Source: Streptomyces clavifer
Lineage (GTDB): Bacteria; Actinomycetota; Actinomycetes; Streptomycetales; Streptomycetaceae
Length of the DNA stretch: 64,000 bases
Direction of reading: 5' to 3'
Assembly: GCA_014651175.1 (NCBI GenBank)
Contig: BMWJ01000004.1
Location: forward strand, 372,001 to 436,000
The translations under genes and the position numbers were made by a program. The stretch's first letter is position 1. Each line of letters begins with the position of its first letter. This document shows, in pieces, positions 43,793-51,343 of the stretch. The notes below the pieces were generated by a model that did not search any database, was not told where the DNA came from, and saw only the letters and a program-made list of their open reading frames with translations.

Positions 43793-44011
43793 TCAATGGC
43801 CGGGCCGGGGTGACCGGTGGCGCAGCCGTCGCAGGATGAGCAGGGCGGAGGTGATCAGGGGCAGGAGCCCCGCCGCTGCGTTGACGGTGCTCAGCGTGTC
43901 CTGCGTGCCCCGGGTCCGGCGCATCTGCCGGACGGCGCGCACGACCGCGAGTGCGCTGCTCCCCAGGCTCAGGAGCAGACCCGCCCTGGAGCTCTTCCGT
44001 TTCCCGGCCAT
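43793..44011 (-). CDS. Small membrane-associated protein of unknown function
   Basis: The 72-residue protein starts MAGKRKSSRAGLLLSLGSSA and has two hydrophobic stretches (about 11-26 and 46-61) joined by a basic segment (VRAVRQMRRTRGTQD). GGAGG precedes ATG at 44011 at a 7-base spacing. It resembles short conserved streptomycete membrane proteins, but I cannot assign a family. Confidence 0.6.
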   Translation of the reverse strand: MAGKRKSSRAGLLLSLGSSALAVVRAVRQMRRTRGTQDTLSTVNAAAGLLPLITSALLILRRLRHRSPRPGH

Positions 44012-44102
44012 CCGCGTACCTCCGGTGCATCCCCGCACGGCCCCTTCGTCCACGTAACCGGCTCCGGAGCGGGCTCGCAATCGGGGGCGGGACCCGCCCG
44101 GG

Positions 44103-44732
44103 TCAGGAGAAGAGGAAACCGGCCGCCGTGGCCGCGCCCAGGGAGGCCCCCGCGACCGTCTGGGCCACCGAGTGGTAGCGCAGTGCCACCCGGGACCAGC
44201 ACACGGCGAGGGTCAGCGTGCCCGCGGTCAGCCACCACGGCGAGTGCACCACGCAGAGCAGGGCGACCACGGCGGAGGAGACGGCCGCGTCCACCGAGAT
44301 CTTCCAGACGGTGTTCACCGCCAGGAGCACGGTCGTCATCACCCACAGGGAGATCATCGCGATCAGGATGCCCCGCGGGGCGTGCCCCAGGACCATGATC
44401 AGCGCGCCGGTGCCGAGCGAGCCGAGGATCACCAGGAAGATGGGGGCCCGCTGGGTGCGGTCCACGACATGGCGGTCGCCCCAGGTGCCGCGCCTGCGCT
44501 CCCACTCGATGTACCCGGCGGGTACGAGCCCGGCGCACAGTGCGCCGAGGAAGCCCCAGAGGAGTCCGGTCCAGTGACCGGCCGAGGCCACTCCGATGCC
44601 GAGCATTCCCGCGAGCAGGACATTGCGGGGCTGGAGGACGTCGGTGACCGTGCGGGCCGTAGCGGTGGTCCTGCCCGGCCGGTCCACGCGGGCCGCCGTC
44701 GTGGTCGTCCGTGCCCGGTCCGCGCCGCTCAT
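44103..44732 (-). CDS. PAP2-like membrane protein with altered motif residues
   Basis: The 209-residue protein has a charged N-terminus and about five membrane segments. The C-terminal helices carry SRVALRYHSVAQTVAG, matching the SRxxxxxHxxxD motif of PAP2 phosphatases but with the last Asp replaced by Gln. The second motif region reads KISVDAAVSS and lacks the His usual there. It may therefore be a PAP2-fold protein with weak or no phosphatase activity. ATG at 44732. A 13-bp hairpin lies 54 bases upstream. Confidence 0.7.
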   Translation of the reverse strand: MSGADRARTTTTAARVDRPGRTTATARTVTDVLQPRNVLLAGMLGIGVASAGHWTGLLWGFLGALCAGLVPAGYIEWERRRGTWGDRHVVDRTQRAPIFLVILGSLGTGALIMVLGHAPRGILIAMISLWVMTTVLLAVNTVWKISVDAAVSSAVVALLCVVHSPWWLTAGTLTLAVCWSRVALRYHSVAQTVAGASLGAATAAGFLFS

Positions 44733-44785
44733 GCTGGGTTCTCCCGGGTCCGCCGACGCCGGGAGCCGGTCGTCCGGGCGTCAAT

Positions 44786-44821
44786 GTAGCCCTTCACGAC
44801 GGGGGATGCGTGAAGGGCTAC
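44786..44821. promoter_or_regulatory. 13-bp inverted repeat upstream of the PAP2-like gene
   Basis: GTAGCCCTTCACG (44786-44798) and CGTGAAGGGCTAC (44809-44821) form a perfect stem with a 10-base loop. Its position in front of the gene, not after one, and the lack of a T-run argue for an operator or 5' RNA structure over a terminator. It lies in a 331-base gap that also holds the palindrome at 44856. Confidence 0.55.
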
Positions 44822-44855
44822 GCGAGCAGTATGACCCTTCGCCGGTCTGTCGACA

Positions 44856-44873
44856 ACTGACCGGCCGGTCAGT
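44856..44873. promoter_or_regulatory. 18-bp perfect palindrome ACTGACCGG-CCGGTCAGT
   Basis: A perfect 9+9 inverted repeat in the gap between the leftward PAP2-like gene (start 44732) and the rightward MerR-like gene (start 45064). The form resembles TetR-family operators. No TetR gene is adjacent. Function is inferred. Confidence 0.6.
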
Positions 44874-45063
44874 CCCGTTGGGCGTTCGCGACGGGGGTCG
44901 CGGGGTGGTGCGCGGTGAGGCTCCCGGCGGGCGGCCGGGCGCGGACACGCCGCGTGACGGCGAAAACTGTGCTGATGGAAGTAGACATGATCCATCCGTG
45001 TGCCCAGGGTTTCTCGTGCAGCCGGCTCACATCAATGGCACGGCCCACAGTAGAGAGGCGCAG

Positions 45064-45732
45064 GTGCCTCCGGAGAGCACCTCGCACGCCGGCGATCGTC
45101 TCGACGACGACGACCACCCCGCTCACGCCACGGGGCGAGTCGCGGAGATGATCGGCGCCGCGCCGGGTTTCCTCAGGGCCATCGGTGCGGCCCGCCTCGT
45201 CACGCCGCCGCGTTCCGAGGGAGGGCGTCGCCGCTACTCCCGCTACCGACTACGCATCGCCGCCCGTGCCCGCGAGCTGGTCGACGGCGGCACGCCGATC
45301 GACGCCGCGTGCCGCATCGTCATCCCGGAGGGCCGGCGCGAGGAGGCGCCGCGCCTCGACGAGGAGCTGCGGCGGCCCGCTGTCGGGCGGGGCGGCACCG
45401 GTTCCTGGCCGGCGGGCGGGTGCATATCTGTTTCCGTGAGCACAGAAATATGCGCAATGGGCGGTGAGAGTTTATGCCGTGTGCGGTGGAGTCACGGCGG
45501 AGTGATATGGCGTACAGCTCGCATCTGCCCGAATCGTGCTACTGTTGATCTCAGTTGCAGTTGTGGTTCCCAAAACTTCAAGTGCTCTCGCCGGTTTCAC
45601 TCGGGTGGGTGCACTTTTGTATTTCCGGACTTATCCGGTCGGGGCAATCATTTGCGGCGACGTAGGGCTCGCACAGTGTGGGCCCTAGGGCAACGCCCCG
45701 AAGGAGATATGACATGGCTACTGGCACCGTGA
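45064..45732 (+). CDS. MerR-like regulator of the cold-shock cluster, with a probable lost stop codon
   Basis: The frame begins [21 protein letters not shown] and has a MerR-type DNA-binding head (about residues 25-80; [42 protein letters not shown]). Homologues I recall are about 110 residues and sit just upstream of csp and DEAD-helicase genes. Here, after about residue 115 the frame runs on through AT-richer DNA that looks like the csp 5' region. It stops only at 45730-45732, overlapping the csp start by 19 bases. The stop was probably lost, or a frameshift moved it. The 222-residue product is likely altered or non-functional, and the true start could be another GTG/ATG nearby. Confidence 0.6.
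   Translation: MPPESTSHAGDRLDDDDHPAHATGRVAEMIGAAPGFLRAIGAARLVTPPRSEGGRRRYSRYRLRIAARARELVDGGTPIDAACRIVIPEGRREEAPRLDEELRRPAVGRGGTGSWPAGGCISVSVSTEICAMGGESLCRVRWSHGGVIWRTARICPNRATVDLSCSCGSQNFKCSRRFHSGGCTFVFPDLSGRGNHLRRRRARTVWALGQRPEGDMTWLLAP
45663..45699 (+). promoter_or_regulatory. Structured leader just upstream of the csp ribosome site
   Basis: Two hairpins lie back to back: TAGGGC (45663-45668) with GCCCTA (45682-45687), and GGGC (45688-45691) with GCCC (45695-45698). AAGGAGAT follows at 45701. Cold-shock messages commonly have long structured 5' ends. Temperature control of translation here is an inference. Confidence 0.45.
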
Positions 45733-45917
45733 AGTGGTTCAACGCGGAAAAGGGTTTCGGCTTCATCGAGCAGGAGGGTGGCGGCGCTGACGTCTTCGCC
45801 CACTACTCGAACATCGCCGCCCAGGGCTTCCGCGAGCTGCAGGAAGGCCAGAAGGTGAACTTCGACGTCACGCAGGGCCAGAAGGGCCCGCAGGCGGAGA
45901 ACATCACCCCCGCCTGA
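45714..45917 (+). CDS. Cold-shock protein (CspA family)
   Basis: The 67-residue OB-fold protein reads [20 protein letters not shown] and contains the RNP1 (KGFGFI) and RNP2 (DVFAHY) motifs, so it binds single-stranded RNA and DNA and melts structure at low temperature. AAGGAGATATGAC precedes ATG at 45714. It is the first clear gene of a csp / DEAD-box helicase / SCO5918-like set, and a strong terminator separates it from the helicase, allowing higher csp output. Confidence 0.95.
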   Translation: MATGTVKWFNAEKGFGFIEQEGGGADVFAHYSNIAAQGFRELQEGQKVNFDVTQGQKGPQAENITPA

Positions 45918-45938
45918 TCACCTCAGGCGTACGGCGCA

Positions 45939-45983
45939 GCTGGGGCCCGCACCTTGGGGTGCGGGCCCCAGCTCGTTGTTTTT
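45939..45983 (+). terminator. Strong intrinsic terminator after csp
   Basis: GCTGGGGCCCGCACC (45939-45953) pairs with GGTGCGGGCCCCAGC (45958-45972) in a perfect 15-bp stem with a 4-base loop, followed by TCGTTGTTTTT. A classic rho-independent terminator, rare in form for this genome. Confidence 0.9.
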
Positions 45984-46218
45984 CCCCGACCGTGACCGCG
46001 GACGTCGCACCGGTGAGTAATTCCGGGTGTGTACAGGTCAGGTCGGCGCGCATCCCATTGCAGTCATTCTGAAGTGCCGTAAGCAGCTGGTCATCCGGCG
46101 GACGGGCTTCGTTTTTCGATATTTCACCGGCTCGTTCTTGCGATTCTTGGCGCCGTACATGGCTGCAGCCGCCCGGAAAGAATCCCTCGATACGTGCCAT
46201 TCGAGGGAAGGTTCTCCA

Positions 46219-47781
46219 TTGAACCGCGATCGCACAGCTCGCACGAACGACCGATTCTCCCGGACTCGCTCCGGCGGATCCTCCGGCAGTCGCACCGCCA
46301 ACGGATTCCGCTCGACGACGTCCAGCCGACAGGGCGCCGCGGCGCAGGGCCGCTCCGGCGGACCGAAGCGCTTCGGTGGCGGCGGCGGACGCCGCTCCTC
46401 CTCCGTGTCGGGTGAATTCGCACTGCCGGTGACCATCACGCCGGCCCTCCCCGCCGCTGAGGCGTTCGGGGACCTCGACATGCCCGCGCCCCTGCTGGCG
46501 GCGCTGAGCTCCGAGGGCATGACCGTGCCGTTCCCCATCCAGGCGGCCACCCTGCCGAACTCGCTCGCCGGGCGTGACGTCCTGGGCCGCGGCCGGACCG
46601 GATCGGGCAAGACGCTCGCCTTCGGCCTGGCGCTGCTGGCCCGTACCGCGGGCAACCGCGCCGACGCCCGCCGTCCGCTGGCCCTGGTCCTCGTCCCCAC
46701 CCGGGAACTGGCCCAGCAGGTCACCGACGCGCTCACCCCGTACGCCCGGTCCCTCAAGCTGCGGCTGGCCACGGTCGTCGGCGGCATGTCGATCGGCCGC
46801 CAGGCCAGCGCCCTGCGCGGCGGTGCCGAAGTCGTGGTCGCCACCCCGGGCCGGCTGAAGGACCTCATCGAGCGCGGTGACTGCAAGCTCGACCGCGTCG
46901 CCATCACGGTGCTCGACGAGGCCGACCAGATGGCCGACATGGGCTTCATGCCCCAGGTCACCGAGCTCCTCGACCAGGTCAACGCCGACGGCCAGCGGAT
47001 GCTGTTCTCGGCCACCCTGGACCGCAACGTGGACCTGCTGGTCCGCCGCTACCTGCACGACCCGGTCGTGCACTCGGTCGACCCCGCCGCCGGTGCGGTG
47101 ACGACGATGGAGCACCACGTGCTCTACGTCCAGGGCTCCGACAAGTACGCCACGACCACGGAGATCGCCGCCCGCGAGGGCCGGGTGATCATGTTCCTGG
47201 ACACCAAGCACGCGGTGGACAAGCTGACCGACCACCTGCTGAACAGCGGTGTCCGGGCCGCGGCGCTGCACGGCGGCAAGTCGCAGCCGCAGCGCACCCG
47301 CACCCTGGACCGGTTCAAGACGGGCCACGTCACGGTGCTGGTCGCCACGAACGTCGCCGCGCGCGGCATCCACGTCGACAACCTGGACCTCGTCGTCAAC
47401 GTCGACCCGCCGAGCGACCACAAGGACTACCTGCACCGAGGCGGCCGTACCGCCCGGGCCGGGGAGTCCGGCAGCGTCGTCACGCTGGTGCTGCCCAACC
47501 AGCGCCGCGAGATGACCCGTCTGATGGCGGACGCCGGCATCACCCCTCAGGTCGCTCAGGTCCGCTCCGGCGAGGCCGAGCTCAGCCGCATCACCGGGGC
47601 GCAGGCGCCCTCGGGCGTCCCCGTGACCATCACCGCGCCGCTGACGGAGCGCAAGGGCAGCGGTTCGCCCTCGCGCCGGCGAGGCAGCAGGCCCCCGCAG
47701 GGCCGTCGCTCCAACGCCAACACGGCGACGCCCGAGGCGCGTGCCGCTGCCGCTCTGCGCCGGTCCAACCGGGCCGCGTAG
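46219..47781 (+). CDS. DEAD-box RNA helicase of the cold-shock cluster
   Basis: The 520-residue protein has an Arg/Ser/Gly-rich N-terminus (about 1-70) and the helicase core: Q-motif PFPIQAATLP, Walker A GRGRTGSGKT (about 130), PTRELAQQ, TPGR, DEAD (LDEADQ), SAT, ARGIHV and HRGGRTARAG. It ends in a basic tail (RRRGSRPPQGRRSN). It unwinds RNA and probably aids cold adaptation with the csp protein. TTG at 46219 follows GAGGGAAGG; an upstream ATG at 46159 has no ribosome site, so the 235 bases between the terminator and 46219 are probably a 5' leader. Confidence 0.93.
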   Translation: MNRDRTARTNDRFSRTRSGGSSGSRTANGFRSTTSSRQGAAAQGRSGGPKRFGGGGGRRSSSVSGEFALPVTITPALPAAEAFGDLDMPAPLLAALSSEGMTVPFPIQAATLPNSLAGRDVLGRGRTGSGKTLAFGLALLARTAGNRADARRPLALVLVPTRELAQQVTDALTPYARSLKLRLATVVGGMSIGRQASALRGGAEVVVATPGRLKDLIERGDCKLDRVAITVLDEADQMADMGFMPQVTELLDQVNADGQRMLFSATLDRNVDLLVRRYLHDPVVHSVDPAAGAVTTMEHHVLYVQGSDKYATTTEIAAREGRVIMFLDTKHAVDKLTDHLLNSGVRAAALHGGKSQPQRTRTLDRFKTGHVTVLVATNVAARGIHVDNLDLVVNVDPPSDHKDYLHRGGRTARAGESGSVVTLVLPNQRREMTRLMADAGITPQVAQVRSGEAELSRITGAQAPSGVPVTITAPLTERKGSGSPSRRRGSRPPQGRRSNANTATPEARAAAALRRSNRAA

Positions 47782-47841
47782 TCACCGGACAGCAGTCCGG
47801 CAGACCCTTTCCGGCTTTCTCACCGACCCTGTTGAGGCACC

Positions 47842-48162
47842 ATGCGCTGTGTCATCGCCCGCTTCCCCTTCGATCTGTTCAAGAACGAAGTGGAGGATTC
47901 GATGAAGGGCATCAAGCCCGAACCCGTCACCGGTGACGCGGTGGTCATCAGCCGCCGCGTCTACCCCGTCAAGCAGGTCGGGGAGATCATCACCCGGCAG
48001 GACCGCCGCGACTTCAGCGCGGCCGAGGTGACCCGGGCGCTGACGCGTCTCGGCTTCACCTGCCGTCCGGCGGAGGTGCCCGCCCCGGCGGTGCCCCTCA
48101 CCCCGCTGGAGAACGCGTCCGCCATGCTCGGCACGCCTGACGACATCCGGCCGTCCGTCTGA
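47842..48162 (+). CDS. SCO5918-like conserved protein
   Basis: The 106-residue protein reads MRCVIARFPFDLFKNEVEDS and continues MKGIKPEPVTGDAVVISRR. This is a family found directly after a DEAD-box helicase in Streptomyces (SCO5918 family). It has no membrane segment and no known activity. It begins 60 bases after the helicase stop, so it is probably in the same transcript and shares cold-related control. Confidence 0.8.
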   Translation: MRCVIARFPFDLFKNEVEDSMKGIKPEPVTGDAVVISRRVYPVKQVGEIITRQDRRDFSAAEVTRALTRLGFTCRPAEVPAPAVPLTPLENASAMLGTPDDIRPSV

Positions 48163-48183
48163 CGACACCGCAGCGTCCGACGA

Positions 48184-48225
48184 CACCGCACCCCCGGCGC
48201 CCCCAGCGGGCCCGGGGGTGCGGTG
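48184..48225 (+). terminator. Terminator after the SCO5918-like gene
   Basis: CACCGCACCCCCGG (48184-48197) pairs with CCGGGGGTGCGGTG (48212-48225), 14 bp, 22 bases after the stop. It ends the helicase transcript. Confidence 0.7.
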
Positions 48226-48382
48226 CGTCCGGACGCGGGCCGACCGGTCTTCCGCCGAAGCCGGGAATGTCTGTAACAGTCCCTCCCGCGCGGCTCGAGT
48301 CGTCGGCCCCGGACACGCCCGGGGCGAGATGATCGCCCCGCTCGGGCCGCCCGGCCCGAGCACGAAGAGACGGGGCACCCAC

Positions 48383-48583
48383 ATGAAGAGCAGGCTCACC
48401 GTCCTCGGCGTGGCCGTGCTGGCGTCCGTGTTTCCGGCCGGGACGGTCCACGCCGACGAGACCCACACCGACTCGCACAACGCGCCCCAGGTGGCGCTGA
48501 TCGCGACGGGCCAGGTCGACGATCCGCTGGAGGACGTCCTGGAGCACGCCACGGTCCTCGGCGGGACGCAGGTCACCGGCTGA
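48383..48583 (+). CDS. Small secreted protein of unknown function
   Basis: The 66-residue product MKSRLTVLGVAVLASVFPAG has a Sec-type signal peptide with likely cleavage after VHA (about residue 24). A 40-residue acidic mature part rich in His, Asp and Thr follows (DETHTDSHNAPQVALIATGQ). The ribosome site is weak (ACGGGG). I know no family; it may be a surface or signalling peptide of the streptomycete type. Confidence 0.55.
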   Translation: MKSRLTVLGVAVLASVFPAGTVHADETHTDSHNAPQVALIATGQVDDPLEDVLEHATVLGGTQVTG

Positions 48584-48608
48584 GGCGACGTCCTGGGCCC
48601 GCCCGCCC

Positions 48609-49685
48609 TCAGCTTGCCGGGGCGGGCTTCCTCGCCCAGTCGAGCCGGGGCTCCACGACGAAGCGGAACACCCGGCGGGCGGGCGGACTGCACAGCAGGG
48701 TGACCACGGCGGCCGCGACCACCGTCACCAGGATCCGGCCGAGCGGCGTCGCGACCAGGTCCGCCTCGAAGAGGTCCAGCCGGATCGCGCCCTTCACGAC
48801 GAAGCCGTGCAGCAGGTAGCCGTACAGGGTGCCCGCTCCGAGGGCGGTCATCCACATCCTGCGGCTCGGAACCCAGGCGAGGAAGCAGGCGCTGAGCACC
48901 ACGGCGCAGCCGAACAGCAGCAGGGTCACGACCGCACCCGTCCAGGCGGGCGAGCCGAGCTGCTCGGCGCCGTACCGGCGGAAGAACCACGAGGTCGTCG
49001 TGCGCGGGACCGCCCAGTACGCCGCGGCCAGGGCGATCACGCAGACCGGGACGGAGGCGAGGCGCACCGCACGGCGTCGTACGAAGTCGAAGTGCGCCGG
49101 CCGCAGCTGCAGTCCCAGCACGTAGAACGGCAGGAACTGCAGTACCCGCTGAAGCTGCAGATCGCCGCCGATGTTGCTGCTGACCGCCCCCATGGCCGCG
49201 ATGACCAGGGACACCGCGACGGGCCACCGGACCGTCTGCCAGACCGGTGTCGTGAGACGCCAGAGGAAGAGCGCGGGCAGGAACCACAGCAGCCAGTACG
49301 GGGTGAGCGGGCTCAGCGGGAAGCCGGGGGCTCCGGTGAGGCGCTCGAAGAGCGTGTAGGCCACCTCGAAGACGGCGTAGGGCACGATCAGGCTGGTGAC
49401 GAGCTTCCACACCCGCTCGCGCCGCAGGTCGAAACCGCGGGAGAAGTAGCCGGCGATCATGATGAAGACGGGCATGTGGAAGGCGTAGACGAAGGTGTAG
49501 AACGTCTCGATCACGCGTCCGCTGTCGGGCAGCGGCTCCCAGGAGTGCCCCATCGCGACGAGGACGATGGCCAGGTACTTCGCGTTGTCGAAGTACGGGT
49601 CGCGGCCGGGGCGGGCCGGGGCCGCGTCCGTGGCTCCGGCCCCTGAGGGGGCCGGTCCCGGGGTGCGTGAGGTCAGGGATGGCAT
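48609..49685 (-). CDS. Acyltransferase family membrane protein (fucose 4-O-acetylase-like)
   Basis: The 358-residue protein has about ten membrane segments. It carries ARPGRDPYFDNAKYLAIVLVAMGHSWEPL (broken here only by the first helix), the typical start of acyltransferase-3 / COG3594 proteins, and FYAFHMPVF-like text (YTFVYAFHMPVFIMIAGYF). It would O-acetylate a cell-surface glycan or glycolipid. The catalytic His near the start (about 47) is present. ATG at 49685. Confidence 0.82.
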   Translation of the reverse strand: MPSLTSRTPGPAPSGAGATDAAPARPGRDPYFDNAKYLAIVLVAMGHSWEPLPDSGRVIETFYTFVYAFHMPVFIMIAGYFSRGFDLRRERVWKLVTSLIVPYAVFEVAYTLFERLTGAPGFPLSPLTPYWLLWFLPALFLWRLTTPVWQTVRWPVAVSLVIAAMGAVSSNIGGDLQLQRVLQFLPFYVLGLQLRPAHFDFVRRRAVRLASVPVCVIALAAAYWAVPRTTTSWFFRRYGAEQLGSPAWTGAVVTLLLFGCAVVLSACFLAWVPSRRMWMTALGAGTLYGYLLHGFVVKGAIRLDLFEADLVATPLGRILVTVVAAAVVTLLCSPPARRVFRFVVEPRLDWARKPAPAS

Positions 49686-49774
49686 CAGGCCACCCTAATG
49701 ACCTCCCGCACGCATGCGGACCCCGTGCGGGACCCGGCTCGCGGTCCTTCCCGCACCCCCTGCCGGGGGCCGGC

Positions 49775-50683
49775 TCAGGGGACGAGGACCACCTTGCCGA
49801 CCGTCCGGCGGGCCAGCATGTCCTCGTGGGCGCGGCGTGCCTCGGTGAGCGGGTAGCTGCCGCCCGCCACCGGCTTGAGCCGCCCGTCGGCGACCAGGCC
49901 GAAGAGTTCCTCGAGGGGCCCGTCCACCGCGCCCGGCGCCGCCAGGGTGGGGCGTAGCCAGAACCCCACCACGGCGGCGTTGAGCCGCCCCAGCCGGGCC
50001 GGGTCGACCGGCGTGAAACCGGTCCGGGCGGCGCTGCCGTAGGACACGAGCCGGCCGAAGGACGCCAGGGAGTCCAGTGCCAGGTCGAACAGCTCACCGC
50101 CGACGGCGTCCAGGACGACGTCCGCCTTCTCCTGGAGCGGGTAGCTGACGACTGCGTCCGCCCCGAGGTCCAGGACGAGCCGTTCCTTGTCCGGGGAGGA
50201 GACCTGGGCGAGCACCCGGCCCGCTCCGAACTCCCTGGCCAGCTGTACGGCGAGGCTGCCCACTCCGCCCGCCGCGGAGTGCACCACGACGGTCTCGCCG
50301 GCCCGCAGCCGGGCGGAGGTCCGCAGCAGATGCCAGGCGGTCAGCCCCTGCACCATCAGGGCGAGCGCCTCGGCGGCGCCGAGGTCCTCGGGGATCTCCA
50401 GCAGGGCGGACTCCTTGGCGGTGACCTGCTCCGCGTATCCGTGCGAGACCCGGGCGAGCACCCGCCTGCCGTCGGGGGTGCGGGCCACCACCTCGCTGCC
50501 GGGGACGTACGGCAGGGCGTCGGCCCCCAGGTAGGAACCGTCCGTCTGGTGGGTGTCCGCGAAGTTCACCCCGGCGGCCTCGACGGTGAGCAGCACCTCA
50601 CCGGGGCCCGGGACGGGGGCGGCCAGTTCCACGGGCTGGAGGACCTCGGGGCCACCGAAGTGGTCGAACTGGATAGCGATCAT
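49775..50683 (-). CDS. Quinone oxidoreductase-like MDR protein
   Basis: The 302-residue protein begins MIAIQFDHFGGPEVLQPVEL and has the GroES fold and a Rossmann domain with HSAAGGVGSLAVQLA (about 137-151). It lacks zinc ligands, as in NADPH:quinone oxidoreductases (QorA-like). ATG at 50683 is chosen over an upstream in-frame ATG at 50767 because it begins the family N-terminus. The promoter region contains an ARE-like inverted repeat (50771-50793), so control by a butyrolactone-type regulator is possible. Confidence 0.87.
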   Translation of the reverse strand: MIAIQFDHFGGPEVLQPVELAAPVPGPGEVLLTVEAAGVNFADTHQTDGSYLGADALPYVPGSEVVARTPDGRRVLARVSHGYAEQVTAKESALLEIPEDLGAAEALALMVQGLTAWHLLRTSARLRAGETVVVHSAAGGVGSLAVQLAREFGAGRVLAQVSSPDKERLVLDLGADAVVSYPLQEKADVVLDAVGGELFDLALDSLASFGRLVSYGSAARTGFTPVDPARLGRLNAAVVGFWLRPTLAAPGAVDGPLEELFGLVADGRLKPVAGGSYPLTEARRAHEDMLARRTVGKVVLVP

Positions 50684-50770
50684 GTCGCACGGTATCGCGG
50701 GGGCCCGGTGACGTCCGGGCATCGCGGAATCCGTCGGGGTCGGGGCCCGGGCCCGGGGAAGGGGCAAAAA

Positions 50771-50793
50771 AACAATACAACCGGTTTGTTTGG
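50771..50793. promoter_or_regulatory. ARE-like inverted repeat centred on ACAACCGGTTTGT
   Basis: The AT-rich block around ACAACCGGTTTGT at 50777-50789 resembles autoregulatory elements bound by butyrolactone receptors. The repeat is imperfect outside the ACCGGT core. It lies between the leftward oxidoreductase start (50683) and the relic receptor gene (from about 50874). Confidence 0.5.
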
Positions 50794-50873
50794 AACGTCA
50801 CCCTGCGTCGTTGCCGGCCGGTACCGAACGGGCAGCGGCACCCGAAGTCCCCGGATCCCCCGCACGCACCGGA

Positions 50874-51310
50874 GTGGCGGGCCGGCCCGGCAGGACCGCG
50901 CGGTACGCACGCGCCGGGAGCTGCTCCGCCCGGCCGCCGGGGTATTCGACCTGGGAGGTTTCCCGCTCCCCTCGCTCACCGGTAGCGCCGCCGGGGCGGG
51001 GTCGGCAGTGGGGCGCCGCACTTCCACTTCCCCGACGGGCGTGCGCTGAAGTCGGCCGCCGGGGGCCGCGGCGCGCGTCCTCCGGAACGACCTCGCCCCG
51101 CCCTCCGGCGGACGGCTCTTCCCGCTGCGACACCTGGTGGACCCCGCACACGCACCGGCCCCGGGCGTTCCCCCGGAGGGCGTGGTGTCCACCGTGACGG
51201 CGGCGGTCGCGGGGGTGCGGGCCCTCGGCCGTCTCGACGCGGAGCGGTCCCCGCAGTACCCGGTCCCCCGGTTCTGGAAGCTGCTGCTGCCACGGATCTC
51301 CGCAGGCATG
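50874..51310 (+). pseudogene. Relic of a butyrolactone-receptor-like TetR gene
   Basis: The DNA encodes recognisable TetR/ArpA-type pieces in shifting frames. RQDRAVRTRRELLR and AAGVFDLGGFPLPSLT (about 50890-50980) are in one frame. VGSGAPHFHFPDGRALKSAA (from 51001) is one base out of frame. LRHLVDPAHA and VSTVTAAVAGVRALGRLDAE then RFWKLLLPRIS (51120-51300) are back in the first frame. Compared with a full receptor, roughly 60-80 residues are missing between HLVDPAHA and VSTVTAAV. A TGA at 51047 would stop the first frame. Multiple frame changes plus a deletion indicate a decayed gene. The pieces match receptor-like regulators by sequence pattern, not by alignment. Confidence 0.7.
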
Positions 51311-51343
51311 GTCCCGTTCGAACAGGCCTGCCAGACTGCGCCC

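Noticed and set aside
44786-44821. Reading the 13-bp hairpin as a terminator
   Set aside because: It lies upstream of genes, with no T-run and no gene ending into it.
46027-46218. Upstream extension of the DEAD-box helicase
   Set aside because: No ribosome site for ATG 46159 or earlier starts, and the added text is not typical of the family; TTG 46219 has GAGGGAAGG before it.
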